A stretch of 64,000 nucleotides of DNA. It comes from Auanema rhodensis. Lineage: Eukaryota > Nematoda > Chromadorea > Rhabditida > Rhabditidae. Positions 1 to 11,572 of the stretch are shown here, in pieces (positions within the stretch are counted from its first letter, which is position 1; each line of letters begins with the position of its first letter). The notes under the pieces were generated by a model, which was given only the letters and a program-made list of their open reading frames with translations, had not been told where the DNA came from and ran no database searches. The stretch spans positions 1,240,001 through 1,304,000 of the forward strand of contig OZ059896.1 of assembly GCA_964057225.1 (NCBI GenBank), read 5' to 3'. Position numbers and translations under genes: made by a program.

Positions 1-1052
1 TTAGTTATGATCGTTTGAAAAATGATGCATTAGTGTATGTTGAGTTTCCATGTACACTCAACATTGCTTCCAAAAACATTTTGACAAAATTTTTTCGAAA
101 AATTTCAAAATAATTTCGCAAAAAGTAGATGTTTTTAGATTCCTTTTTTTGAGGCAAAAACGATGGACAATGTTATTCAACGAAAAAATTAATTCTTCAG
201 GGTGAAAATCGAGGATATAAGTGTGAACTTATATCAGTTAATATCTCGGTGCATTTTTCAGCTAGCGCAAATCTGATAACACAGATCGAAGCAGCTTAAA
301 AATCCGCATCGAATGCACTATAATACATTAAGAAACGCTCAATACAAAAATTAGTTATGATCGTTTGAAAAATGATGCATTAGTGTATGTTGAGTTTCCA
401 TGTACACTCAAAATTGCTTCCAAAAACATTTTGACAAAAATTTTTTCGAAAAATTTCAAAATAATTTAGCAAAAAGTAGATGTTTTTAGATTCCTTCTTT
501 CAAGGCAAAAACGATGGGCAATGTTATTCAACGAAAAAATTAATTCTTCAGGGTGAAAATCGAGGATATAAGTGTGAACTTATATCAGTTGATATCTCGG
601 TGCATTTTTAAGCTAGCGCAAATCTGATAACACAGATCGACGCAGCTTAAAAAACCGCATCGAATGCACTATATTACATTGAGAAAAGCTTAATACAAAA
701 ATTAGTTATGATCGTTTGAAAAATGATGCATTAGTGTATGTTGAGTTTCCATGTACACTCAACATTGCTTCCAAAAACATTTTGACAAAAATTTTTTCGA
801 AAAATTTCAAAATAATTTAGCAAAAAGTAGATGTTTTTAGATTCCTTTTTTCAAGGCAAAAACGATGGACAATGTTATTCAACGAAAAAATTAATTCTTC
901 AGGGTGAAAATCGAGGATATAAGTGTGAACTTATATCAGATGATATCTAGGTGCATTTTTAAGCTAGCGCAAATCTGATAACACAGATCGACGCAGCTTA
1001 AAAATCCGCATCGAATGCACTATACTACATTAAGCAACGCTCAATACAAAAA
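1..1052 (+). repeat. Leading units 1-3, no higher-order partner seen nearby
   Basis: Units start at 1, 351 and 702. The first is beta-like with TCAGCTAGC in place of TAAGCTAGC and an unusual TATAATACATTAAGAAACGC end. The second is alpha-like with GGGCAATG. The third combines C at position 62, 351 bp, TTTTTTCAAGG and the AGATGATATCTAGG variant. A pair close to units 2-3 returns at 15780-16480, so these may be the tail of a larger repeat lying to the left of the window. Confidence 0.7.
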
Positions 1053-1123
1053 TTAGTTATGATCGTTTGAAAAATGATGCATTAGTGTATGTTGAGTTTC
1101 CATGTACACTCAAAATTGCTTCC

Positions 1124-1189
1124 AAAAACATTTTGACAAAAATTTTTTCGAAAAATTTCAAAATAATTTAGCAAAAAGTAGATGTTTTT
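1124..1189 (+). other. A-tract cluster, representative copy
   Basis: Runs of four to six A or T begin at unit positions 72, 86, 99, 108, 121 and 133, so spacing is 9-14 bases. Roughly helical phasing of A-tracts can bend DNA and place nucleosomes, and 351 bp is close to two nucleosome repeats. Whether this stretch is truly curved needs computation. The cluster holds the alpha-beta length difference (A5T6 against A4T6). Confidence 0.5.
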
Positions 1190-1266
1190 AGATTCCTTCT
1201 TTCAAGGCAAAAACGATGGACAATGTTATTCAACGAAAAAATTAATTCTTCAGGGTGAAAATCGAG

Positions 1267-1288
1267 GATATAAGTGTGAACTTATATC
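1267..1288 (+). repeat. Perfect inverted repeat (9-bp arms, 4-nt loop), representative copy
   Basis: GATATAAGT and ACTTATATC are exact reverse complements around GTGA, at unit positions 215-236. The element is present in nearly every full-length unit; the two truncated units lack it. Known exceptions: GATATAAATG (40188, 44746, 49654 and related units) and GATATAGGTG (many subfamily B units) each put one mismatch in the left arm; GTGTAAAC (2456, 5261 and others) changes only the loop; the 352-bp unit at 59477 has an extra T in the right arm. It could form a cruciform or an RNA hairpin, or be a dyad binding site. Function is not shown. Confidence 0.85.
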
Positions 1289-1297
1289 AGTTGATAT
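1284..1297 (+). repeat. Second dyad overlapping the first (6-bp arms), representative copy
   Basis: ATATCA and TGATAT flank GT at unit positions 232-245. The left arm overlaps the right arm of the 9-bp inverted repeat, so the two hairpins could not form together. In the AGATGATATCTAGG variant only the loop changes (GT to GA) and the arms stay intact. In GTTAATATC units one arm base is lost. Confidence 0.75.
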
Positions 1298-1790
1298 CTC
1301 GGTGCATTTTTAAGTTAGCGCAAATCTGATAACACAGATCGACGCAGCTTAAAAATCCGCATCGAATGCATTATACTACATTAAGAAAAGCTTAATACAA
1401 AAATTAGTTATGATCGTTTGAAAAATGATGCATTAGTGTATGTTGAGTTTCCATGTACACTCAAAATTGCTTCCAAAAACATTTTGACAAAAATTTTTTC
1501 GAAAAATTTCAAAATAATTTAGCAAAAAGTAGATGTTTTTAGATTCCTTCTTTCAAGGCAAAAACGATGGACAATGTTATTCAACGAAAAAATTAATTCT
1601 TCAGGGTGAAAATCGAGGATATAAGTGTGAACTTATATCAGTTGATATCTCGGTGCATTTTTAAGCTGGCGCAAATCTGATAACACAGATCGACGCAGCT
1701 TAAAAATCCGCATCGAATGCATTATACTACATGGAAAAACGCTCATCACAAAAATTAGTTATGATCGTTTGAAAAATGATGCATTAGTGT

Positions 1791-1818
1791 ATGTTGAGTT
1801 TCCATGTACACTCAACAT
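1791..1818 (+). repeat. Inverted repeat perfect only in C-type units, representative copy
   Basis: In units with C at position 62, ATGTTGAGT and ACTCAACAT are exact reverse complements around a 10-base spacer (unit positions 37-64). In alpha units the A at 62 leaves only 6 matched bases next to the loop. Units with GTATCTTGAG, ACAGTC or CTCCAAATTG carry other arm changes. The base that best separates alpha from beta therefore lies in this arm. Confidence 0.8.
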
Positions 1819-3857
1819 TGCTTCCAAAAACATTTTGACAAAATTTTTTCGAAAAATTTCAAAATAATTTCGCAAAAAGTAGATGTTTTTAGATTCCTTT
1901 TTTTGAGGCAAAAACGATGGACAATGTTATTCAACGAAAAAATTAATTCTTCAGGGTGAAAATCGAGGATATAAGTGTGAACTTATATCAGTTAATATCT
2001 CGGTGCATTTTTAAGCTAGCGCAAATCTGATAACACAGATCGACGCAGCTTAAAAAACCGCATCGAATGCACTATACTACATTGAGAAACGCTTAATACA
2101 AAAATTAGTTATGATCGTTTGAAAAATGATGCATTAGTGTATGTTGAGTTTCCATGTACACTCAAAATTGCTTCCAAAAACATTTTGACAAAAATTTTTT
2201 CGAAAAATTTCAAAAAAATTTAGCAAAAAGTAGATGTTTTTAGATTCCTTCTTTCAAGGCAAAAACGATGGACAATGTTATTCAACGAAAAAATTAATTC
2301 TTCAGGGTGAAAATCGAGGATATAAGTGTGAACTTATATCAGTTGATATCTCGGTGCATTTTTAAGCTAGCGCAAATCTGATAACACAGATCGACGCAGC
2401 TTAAAAATCCGCATCGAATGCATTATACTACATGGAGAAACGCTCATCACAAAAATTAGTTATGATCGTTTGAAAAATGATGCATTAGTGTATCTTGAGT
2501 TTCCATGTACACTCAACATTGCTTCCAAAAACATTTTGACAAAATTTTTTCGAAAAATTTCAAAATAATTTCGCAAAAAGTAGATGTTTTTAGATTCCTT
2601 TTTTTGAGGCAAAAACGATGGACAATGTTATTCAACGAAAAAATTAATTCTTCAGGGTGAAAATCGAGGATATAAGTGTAAACTTATATCAGTTAATATC
2701 TCGGTGCATTTTTAAGCTAGCGCAAATCTGATAACATAGATCGACGCAGCTTAAAAGTCCGCATCGAATGCACTATACTACATTAAGAAAAGCTTAATAC
2801 AAAAATTAGTTATGATCGTTTGAAAAATGATGCATTAGTGTATGTTGAGTTTCCATGTACACTCAAAATTGCTTCCAAAAACATTTTGACAAAAATTTTT
2901 TCGAAAAATTTCAAAATAATTTAGCAAAAAGTAGATGTTTTTAGATTCCTTTTTTCGAGGCAAAAACGATGGACAATGTTATTCAACGAAAAAAATAATT
3001 CTTCAGGGTGAAAATCGAGGATATAAGTGTGAACTTATATCAGTTGATATCTCGGTGCATTTTTAAGCTAGCGCAAATCTGATAACACAGATCGAAGCAG
3101 CTTAAAAATCCGCATCGAATGCATTATACTACATGGAGAAACGCTCATCACAAAAATTAGTTATGATCGTTTGAAAAATGATGCATTAGTGTATGTTGAG
3201 TTTCCATGTACACTCAACATTGCTTCCAAAAACATTTTGACAAAATTTTTTCGAAAAATTTCAAAATAATTTCGCAAAAAGTAGATGTTTTTAGATTCCT
3301 TTTTTTGAGGCAAAAACGATGGACAATGTTATTCAACGAAAAAATTAATTCTTCAGGGTGAAAATCGAGGATATAAGTGTGAACTTATATCAGTTAATAT
3401 CTCGGTGCATTTTTAAGCTAGCGCAAATCTGATAACATAGATCGACGCAGCTTAAAAGTCCGCATCGAATGCACTATACTACATTAAAAAAAGCTTAATA
3501 CAAAAATTAGTTATGATCGTTTGAAAAATGATGCATTAGTGTATGTTGAGTTTCCATGTACACTCAAAATTGCTTCCAAAAACATTTTGACAAAAATTTT
3601 TTCGAAAAATTTCAAAATAATTTAGCAAAAAGTAGATGTTTTTAGATTCCTTCTTTCAAGGCAAAAACGATGGACAATGTTATTAAACGAAAAAATTAAT
3701 TCTTCAGGACGAAAATCGAGGATATAAGTGTGAACTTATATCAGTTAATATCTCGGTGCATTTTTAAGCTAGCGCAAATCTGATAACATAGATCGACGCA
3801 GCTTAAAAGTCCGCATCGAATGCACTATACTACATTAAGAAAAGCTTAATACAAAAA

Positions 3858-6662
3858 TTAGTTATGATCGTTTGAAAAATGATGCATTAGTGTATGTTGA
3901 GTTTCCATGTACACTCAAAATTGCTTCCAAAAACATTTTGACAAAAATTTTTTCGAAAAATTTCAAAATAATTTAGCAAAAAGTAGATGTTTTTAGATTC
4001 CTTCTTTCAAGGCAAAAACGATGGACAATGTTATTCAACGAAAAAATTAATTCTTCAGGGTGAAAATCGAGGATATAAGTGTGAACTTATATCAGTTGAT
4101 ATCTCGGTGCATTTTTAAGTTAGCGCAAATCTGATAACACAGATCGACGCAGCTTAAAAATCCGCATCGAATGCATTATACTACATTAAGAAAAGCTTAA
4201 TACAAAAATTAGTTATGATCGTTTGAAAAATGATGCATTAGTGTATGTTGAGTTTCCATGTACACTCAAAATTGCTTCCAAAAACATTTTGACAAAAATT
4301 TTTTCGAAAAATTTCAAAATAATTTAGCAAAAAGTAGATGTTTTTAGATTCCTTCTTTCAAGGCAAAAACGATGGACAATGTTATTCAACGAAAAAATTA
4401 ATTCTTCAGGGTGAAAATCGAGGATATAAGTGTGAACTTATATCAGTTGATATCTCGGTGCATTTTTAAGCTGGCGCAAATCTGATAACACAGATCGACG
4501 CAGCTTAAAAATCCGCATCGAATGCATTATACTACATGGAAAAACGCTCATCACAAAAATTAGTTATGATCGTTTGAAAAATGATGCATTAGTGTATGTT
4601 GAGTTTCCATGTACACTCAACATTGCTTCCAAAAACATTTTGACAAAATTTTTTCGAAAAATTTCAAAATAATTTCGCAAAAAGTAGATGTTTTTAGATT
4701 CCTTTTTTTGAGGCAAAAACGATGGACAATGTTATTCAACGAAAAAATTAATTCTTCAGGGTGAAAATCGAGGATATAAGTGTGAACTTATATCAGTTAA
4801 TATCTCGGTGCATTTTTAAGCTAGCGCAAATCTGATAACACAGATCGACGCAGCTTAAAAAACCGCATCGAATGCACTATACTACATTGAGAAACGCTTA
4901 ATACAAAAATTAGTTATGATCGTTTGAAAAATGATGCATTAGTGTATGTTGAGTTTCCATGTACACTCAAAATTGCTTCCAAAAACATTTTGACAAAAAT
5001 TTTTTCGAAAAATTTCAAAATAATTTAGCAAAAAGTAGATGTTTTTAGATTCCTTCTTTCAAGGCAAAAACGATGGACAATGTTATTCAACGAAAAAATT
5101 AATTCTTCAGGGTGAAAATCGAGGATATAAGTGTGAACTTATATCAGTTGATATCTCGGTGCATTTTTAAGCTAGCGCAAATCTGATAACACAGATCGAC
5201 GCAGCTTAAAAATCCGCATCGAATGCATTATACTACATGGAGAAACGCTCATCACAAAAATTAGTTATGATCGTTTGAAAAATGATGCATTAGTGTATCT
5301 TGAGTTTCCATGTACACTCAACATTGCTTCCAAAAACATTTTGACAAAATTTTTTCGAAAAATTTCAAAATAATTTCGCAAAAAGTAGATGTTTTTAGAT
5401 TCCTTTTTTTGAGGCAAAAACGATGGACAATGTTATTCAACGAAAAAATTAATTCTTCAGGGTGAAAATCGAGGATATAAGTGTAAACTTATATCAGTTA
5501 ATATCTCGGTGCATTTTTAAGCTAGCGCAAATCTGATAACATAGATCGACGCAGCTTAAAAGTCCGCATCGAATGCACTATACTACATTAAGAAAAGCTT
5601 AATACAAAAATTAGTTATGATCGTTTGAAAAATGATGCATTAGTGTATGTTGAGTTTCCATGTACACTCAAAATTGCTTCCAAAAACATTTTGACAAAAA
5701 TTTTTTCGAAAAATTTCAAAATAATTTAGCAAAAAGTAGATGTTTTTAGATTCCTTTTTTCAAGGCAAAAACGATGGACAATGTTATTCAACGAAAAAAA
5801 TAATTCTTCAGGGTGAAAATCGAGGATATAAGTGTGAACTTATATCAGTTGATATCTCGGTGCATTTTTAAGCTAGCGCAAATCTGATAACACAGATCGA
5901 AGCAGCTTAAAAATCCGCATCGAATGCATTATACTACATGGAGAAACGCTCATCACAAAAATTAGTTATGATCGTTTGAAAAATGATGCATTAGTGTATG
6001 TTGAGTTTCCATGTACACTCAACATTGCTTCCAAAAACATTTTGACAAAATTTTTTCGAAAAATTTCAAAATAATTTCGCAAAAAGTAGATGATTTTAGA
6101 TTCCTTTTTTTGAGGCAAAAACGATGGACAATGTTATTCAACGAAAAAATTAATTCTTCAGGGTGAAAATCGAGGATATAAGTGTGAACTTATATCAGTT
6201 AATATCTCGGTGCATTTTTAAGCTAGCGCAAATCTGATAACATAGATCGACGCAGCTTAAAAGTCCGCATCGAATGCACTATACTACATTAAGAAAAGCT
6301 TAATACAAAAATTAGTTATGATCGTTTGAAAAATGATGCATTAGTGTATGTTGAGTTTCCATGTACACTCAAAATTGCTTCCAAAAACATTTTGACAAAA
6401 ATTTTTTCGAAAAATTTCAAAATAATTTAGCAAAAAGTAGATGTTTTTAGATTCCTTCTTTCAAGGCAAAAACGATGGACAATGTTATTAAACGAAAAAA
6501 TTAATTCTTCAGGACGAAAATCGAGGATATAAGTGTGAACTTATATCAGTTAATATCTCGGTGCATTTTTAAGCTAGCGCAAATCTGATAACATAGATCG
6601 ACGCAGCTTAAAAGTCCGCATCGAATGCACTATACTACATTAAGAAAAGCTTAATACAAAAA
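3858..6662 (+). repeat. 8-unit higher-order repeat, copy 2 (2805 bp)
   Basis: Units start at 3858, 4209, 4560, 4910, 5261, 5611, 5962 and 6312. The marker order is identical to 1053-3857. Differences seen are TTTTTTCAAGG in place of TTTTTTCGAGG in the sixth unit and TAGATGATTTT in the seventh. The direct tandem arrangement with the same length points to duplication of the eight-unit block as a whole, not to independent drift of single units. Confidence 0.9.
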
Positions 6663-9117
6663 TTAGTTATGATCGTTTGAAAAATGATGCATTAGTGTAT
6701 GTTGAGTTTCCATGTACACTCAAAATTGCTTCCAAAAACATTTTGACAAAAATTTTTTCGAAAAATTTCAAAATAATTTAGCAAAAAGTAGATGTTTTTA
6801 GATTCGTTCTTTCAAGGCAAAAACGATGGACAATGTTATTAAACGAAAAAATTAATTCTTCAGGACGAAAATCGAGGATATAAGTGTGAACTTATATCAG
6901 TTGATATCTCGGTGCATTTTTAAGCTAGCGCAAATCTGATAACACAGATCGACGCAGCTTAAAAGTCCGCATCGAATGCACTATACTACATTAAGAAAAG
7001 CTTAATACAAAAATTAGTTATGATCGTTTGAAAAATGATGCATTAGTGTATGTTGAGTTTCCATGTACACTCAAAATTGCTTCCAAAAACATTTTGACAA
7101 AAATTTTTTCGAAAAATTTCAAAATAATTTAGCAAAAAGTAGATGTTTTTAGATTCCTTCTTTCAAGGCAAAAACGATGGGCAATGTTATTCAACGAAAA
7201 AATTAATTCTTCAGGGTGAAAATCGAGGATATAAGTGTGAACTTATATCAGTTGATATCTCGGTGCATTTTTAAGCTAGCGCAAATCTGATAACACAGAT
7301 CGACGCAGCTTAAAAATCCGCATCGAATGCATTATACTACATGGAGAAACGCTCATCACAAAAATTAGTTATGATCGTTTGAAAAATGATGCATTAGTGT
7401 ATCTTGAGTTTCCATGTACACTCAAAATTGCTTCCAAAAACATTTTGACAAAAATTTTTTCGAAAAATTTCAAAATAATTTAGCAAAAAGTAGATGTTTT
7501 AAGATTCCTTCTTTCAAGGCAAAAACGATGGGCAATGTTATTCAACGAAAAAATTAATTCTTCAGGGTGAAAATCGAGGATATAAGTGTGAACTTATATC
7601 AGTTGATATCTCGGTGCATTTTTAAGCTAGCGCAAATCTGATAACACAGATCGACGCAGCTTAAAAATCCGCATCGAATGCATTATACTACATGGAGAAA
7701 CGCTCATCACAAAAATTAGTTATGATCGTTTGAAAAATAATGCATTAGTGTATCTTGAGTTTCCATGTACACTCAACATTGCTTCCAAAAACATTTTGAC
7801 AAAATTTTTTCGAAAAATTTCAAAATAATTTCGCAAAAAGTAGATGTTTTTAGATTCCTTTTTTTGAGGCAAAAACGATGGACAATGTTATTCAACGAAA
7901 AAATTAATTCTTCAGGGTGAAAATCGAGGATATAAGTGTAAACTTATATCAGTTAATATCTCGGTGCATTTTTAAGCTAGCGCAAATCTGATAACATAGA
8001 TCGACGCAGCTTAAAAGTCCGCATCGAATGCACTATACTACATTAAGAAAAGCTTAATACAAAAATTAGTTATGATCGTTTGAAAAATGATGCATTAGTG
8101 TATGTTGAGTTTCCATGTACACTCAAAATTGCTTCCAAAAACATTTTGACAAAAATTTTTTCGAAAAATTTCAAAATAATTTAGCAAAAAGTAGATGTTT
8201 TTAGATTCCTTCTTTCAAGGCAAAAACGATGGACAATGTTATTCAACGAAAAAATTAATTCTTCAGGGTGAAAATCGAGGATATAAGTGTGAACTTATAT
8301 CAGTTGATATCTCGGTGCATTTTTAAGCTAGCGCAAATCTGATAACACAGATCGACGCAGCTTAAAAATCCGCATCGAATGCATTATACTACATGGAGAA
8401 ACGCTCATCACAAAAATTAGTTATGATCGTTTGAAAAATGATGCATTAGTGTATCTTGAGTTTCCATGTACACTCAACATTGCTTCCAAAAACATTTTGA
8501 CAAAATTTTTTCGAAAAATTTCAAAATAATTTCGCAAAAAGTAGATGTTTTTAGATTCCTTTTTTTGAGGCAAAAACGATGGACAATGTTATTCAACGAA
8601 AAAATTAATTCTTCAGGGTGAAAATCGAGGATATAAGTGTAAACTTATATCAGTTAATATCTCGGTGCATTTTTAAGCTAGCGCAAATCTGATAACATAG
8701 ATCGACGCAGCTTAAAAGTCCGCATCGAATGCACTATACTACATTAAGAAAAGCTTAATACAAAAATTAGTTATGATCGTTTGAAAAATGATGCATTAGT
8801 GTATGTTGAGTTTCCATGTACACTCAAAATTGCTTCCAAAAACATTTTGACAAAAATTTTTTCGAAAAATTTCAAAATAATTTAGCAAAAAGTAGATGTT
8901 TTTAGATTCCTTTTTTCGAGGCAAAAACGATGGACAATGTTATTCAACGAAAAAAATAATTCTTCAGGGTGAAAATCGAGGATATAAGTGTGAACTTATA
9001 TCAGTTAATATCTCGGTGCATTTTTAAGCTAGCGCAAATCTGATAACACAGATCGACGCAGCTTAAAAAACCGCATCGAATGCACTATACTACATTGAGA
9101 AACGCTTAATACAAAAA
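6663..9117 (+). repeat. Seven rearranged subfamily A units
   Basis: Units start at 6663, 7014, 7365, 7716, 8066, 8417 and 8767. The first resembles the eighth unit of the 2805-bp repeat but has GATTCGTTC. The second and third carry GGGCAATG. The third joins GTATCTTGAG (normally in a beta unit) to an alpha body and has TGTTTTAAGATT. The fourth has AAAAATAATGC. The last is a mosaic: AAAAAATAATTC from the sixth unit of the 2805-bp repeat, joined to the AAAAAACCGC and CATTGAGAAACGC end of the third. These look like products of unequal exchange inside the 8-unit repeat. Confidence 0.8.
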
Positions 9118-11572
9118 TTAGTTATGATCGTTTGAAAAATGATGCATTAGTGTATGTTGAGTTTCCATGTACACTCAAAATTGCTTCCAAAAACATTTTG
9201 ACAAAAATTTTTTCGAAAAATTTCAAAATAATTTAGCAAAAAGTAGATGTTTTTAGATTCCTTCTTTCAAGGCAAAAACGATGGACAATGTTATTCAACG
9301 AAAAAATTAATTCTTCAGGGTGAAAATCGAGGATATAAGTGTGAACTTATATCAGTTGATATCTCGGTGCATTTTTAAGCTAGCGCAAATCTGATAACAC
9401 AGATCGACGCAGCTTAAAAATCCGCATCGAATGCATTATACTACATGGAGAAACGCTCATCACAAAAATTAGTTATGATCGTTTGAAAAATGATGCATTA
9501 GTGTATCTTGAGTTTCCATGTACACTCAACATTGCTTCCAAAAACATTTTGACAAAATTTTTTCGAAAAATTTCAAAATAATTTCGCAAAAAGTAGATGT
9601 TTTTAGATTCCTTTTTTTGAGGCAAAAACGATGGACAATGTTATTCAACGAAAAAATTAATTCTTCAGGGTGAAAATCGAGGATATAAGTGTAAACTTAT
9701 ATCAGTTAATATCTCGGTGCATTTTTAAGCTAGCGCAAATCTGATAACATAGATCGACGCAGCTTAAAAGTCCGCATCGAATGCACTATACTACATTAAG
9801 AAAAGCTTAATACAAAAATTAGTTATGATCGTTTGAAAAATGATGCATTAGTGTATGTTGAGTTTCCATGTACACTCAAAATTGCTTCCAAAAACATTTT
9901 GACAAAAATTTTTTCGAAAAATTTCAAAATAATTTAGCAAAAAGTAGATGTTTTTAGATTCCTTTTTTCAAGGCAAAAACGATGGACAATGTTATTCAAC
10001 GAAAAAAATAATTCTTCAGGGTGAAAATCGAGGATATAAGTGTGAACTTATATCAGTTGATATCTCGGTGCATTTTTAAGCTAGCGCAAATCTGATAACA
10101 CAGATCGAAGCAGCTTAAAAATCCGCATCGAATGCATTATACTACATGGAGAAACGCTCATCACAAAAATTAGTTATGATCGTTTGAAAAATGATGCATT
10201 AGTGTATGTTGAGTTTCCATGTACACTCAACATTGCTTCCAAAAACATTTTGACAAAATTTTTTCGAAAAATTTCAAAATAATTTCGCAAAAAGTAGATG
10301 TTTTTAGATTCCTTTTTTTGAGGCAAAAACGATGGACAATGTTATTCAACGAAAAAATTAATTCTTCAGGGTGAAAATCGAGGATATAAGTGTGAACTTA
10401 TATCAGTTAATATCTCGGTGCATTTTTAAGCTAGCGCAAATCTGATAACATAGATCGACGCAGCTTAAAAGTCCGCATCGAATGCACTATACTACATTAA
10501 GAAAAGCTTAATACAAAAATTAGTTATGATCGTTTGAAAAATGATGCATTAGTGTATGTTGAGTTTCCATGTACACTCAAAATTGCTTCCAAAAACATTT
10601 TGACAAAAATTTTTTCGAAAAATTTCAAAATAATTTAGCAAAAAGTAGATGTTTTTAGATTCCTTCTTTCAAGGCAAAAACGATGGACAATGTTATTAAA
10701 CGAAAAAATTAATTCTTCAGGACGAAAATCGAGGATATAAGTGTGAACTTATATCAGTTAATATCTCGGTGCATTTTTAAGCTAGCGCAAATCTGATAAC
10801 ATAGATCGACGCAGCTTAAAAGTCCGCATCGAATGCACTATACTACATTAAGAAAAGCTTAATACAAAAATTAGTTATGATCGTTTGAAAAATGATGCAT
10901 TAGTGTATGTTGAGTTTCCATGTACACTCAAAATTGCTTCCAAAAACATTTTGACAAAAATTTTTTCGAAAAATTTCAAAATAATTTAGCAAAAAGTAGA
11001 TGTTTTTAGATTCGTTCTTTCAAGGCAAAAACGATGGACAATGTTATTAAACGAAAAAATTAATTCTTCAGGACGAAAATCGAGGATATAAGTGTGAACT
11101 TATATCAGTTGATATCTCGGTGCATTTTTAAGCTAGCGCAAATCTGATAACACAGATCGACGCAGCTTAAAAGTCCGCATCGAATGCACTATACTACATT
11201 AAGAAAAGCTTAATACAAAAATTAGTTATGATCGTTTGAAAAATGATGCATTAGTGTATGTTGAGTTTCCATGTACACTCAAAATTGCTTCCAAAAACAT
11301 TTTGACAAAAATTTTTTCGAAAAATTTCAAAATAATTTAGCAAAAAGTAGATGTTTTTAGATTCCTTCTTTCAAGGCAAAAACGATGGGCAATGTTATTC
11401 AACGAAAAAATTAATTCTTCAGGGTGAAAATCGAGGATATAAGTGTGAACTTATATCAGTTGATATCTCGGTGCATTTTTAAGCTAGCGCAAATCTGATA
11501 ACACAGATCGACGCAGCTTAAAAATCCGCATCGAATGCATTATACTACATGGAGAAACGCTCATCACAAAAA
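9118..11572 (+). repeat. Seven-unit duplicate of 4910-7364
   Basis: Units start at 9118, 9469, 9819, 10170, 10520, 10871 and 11222. They match 4910-7364 in order at an offset of 4208 bp (twelve units). The match includes GTATCTTGAG, AAAAAATAATTC with CGAAGCAG, ATTAAACG with AGGACG, GATTCGTTC and finally GGGCAATG. The TTTTTTCAAGG state of the third unit agrees with copy 2 of the 2805-bp repeat and not with copy 1, so copy 2 or its close relative was the source. Confidence 0.85.

Larger units (their letters stand above)
1053..3857 (+). repeat. 8-unit higher-order repeat, copy 1 (2805 bp)
   Basis: Units start at 1053, 1404, 1755, 2105, 2456, 2806, 3157 and 3507. Private markers repeat in the same order 2805 bp later: AAGTTAGCGC in the first unit, CTGGCGC and CATGGAAAAACGC in the second, AAAAAACCGC in the third, GTATCTTGAG and GTGTAAAC in the fifth, AAAAAATAATTC and CGAAGCAG in the sixth, and ATTAAACG with AGGACGAAAATC in the eighth. 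Few substitutions separate the copies. Examples are CAAAAAAATTT in unit 4 here, and CATTAAAAAAAGC at the end of unit 7. Confidence 0.9.

Noticed and set aside
1053-1403. Unit made of two related half-units of about 175 bp
   Set aside because: Both halves contain GATCG, an A-run and ATGCATTA, but the spacing differs and the rest does not align by eye. Weak resemblance only.
1830-1890. CENP-B box
   Set aside because: TTCG followed by A at the expected spacing occurs (for example in TTTCGCAAAAAG), but the CGGG half of the box is missing on both strands. The match is only to the AT-rich half and is expected by chance.
2805-2820. HindIII-type AAGCTT site at some unit joins as a functional element
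   Set aside because: It follows simply from the CATTAAGAAAAGC link variant and is useful only as a marker of unit type.
4155-4204. Rho-independent terminators or promoters in the unit
   Set aside because: The hairpins are AT-rich and lack a GC stem followed by a T-run. TATA-like strings are expected in a sequence with 68% A+T and have no associated gene.
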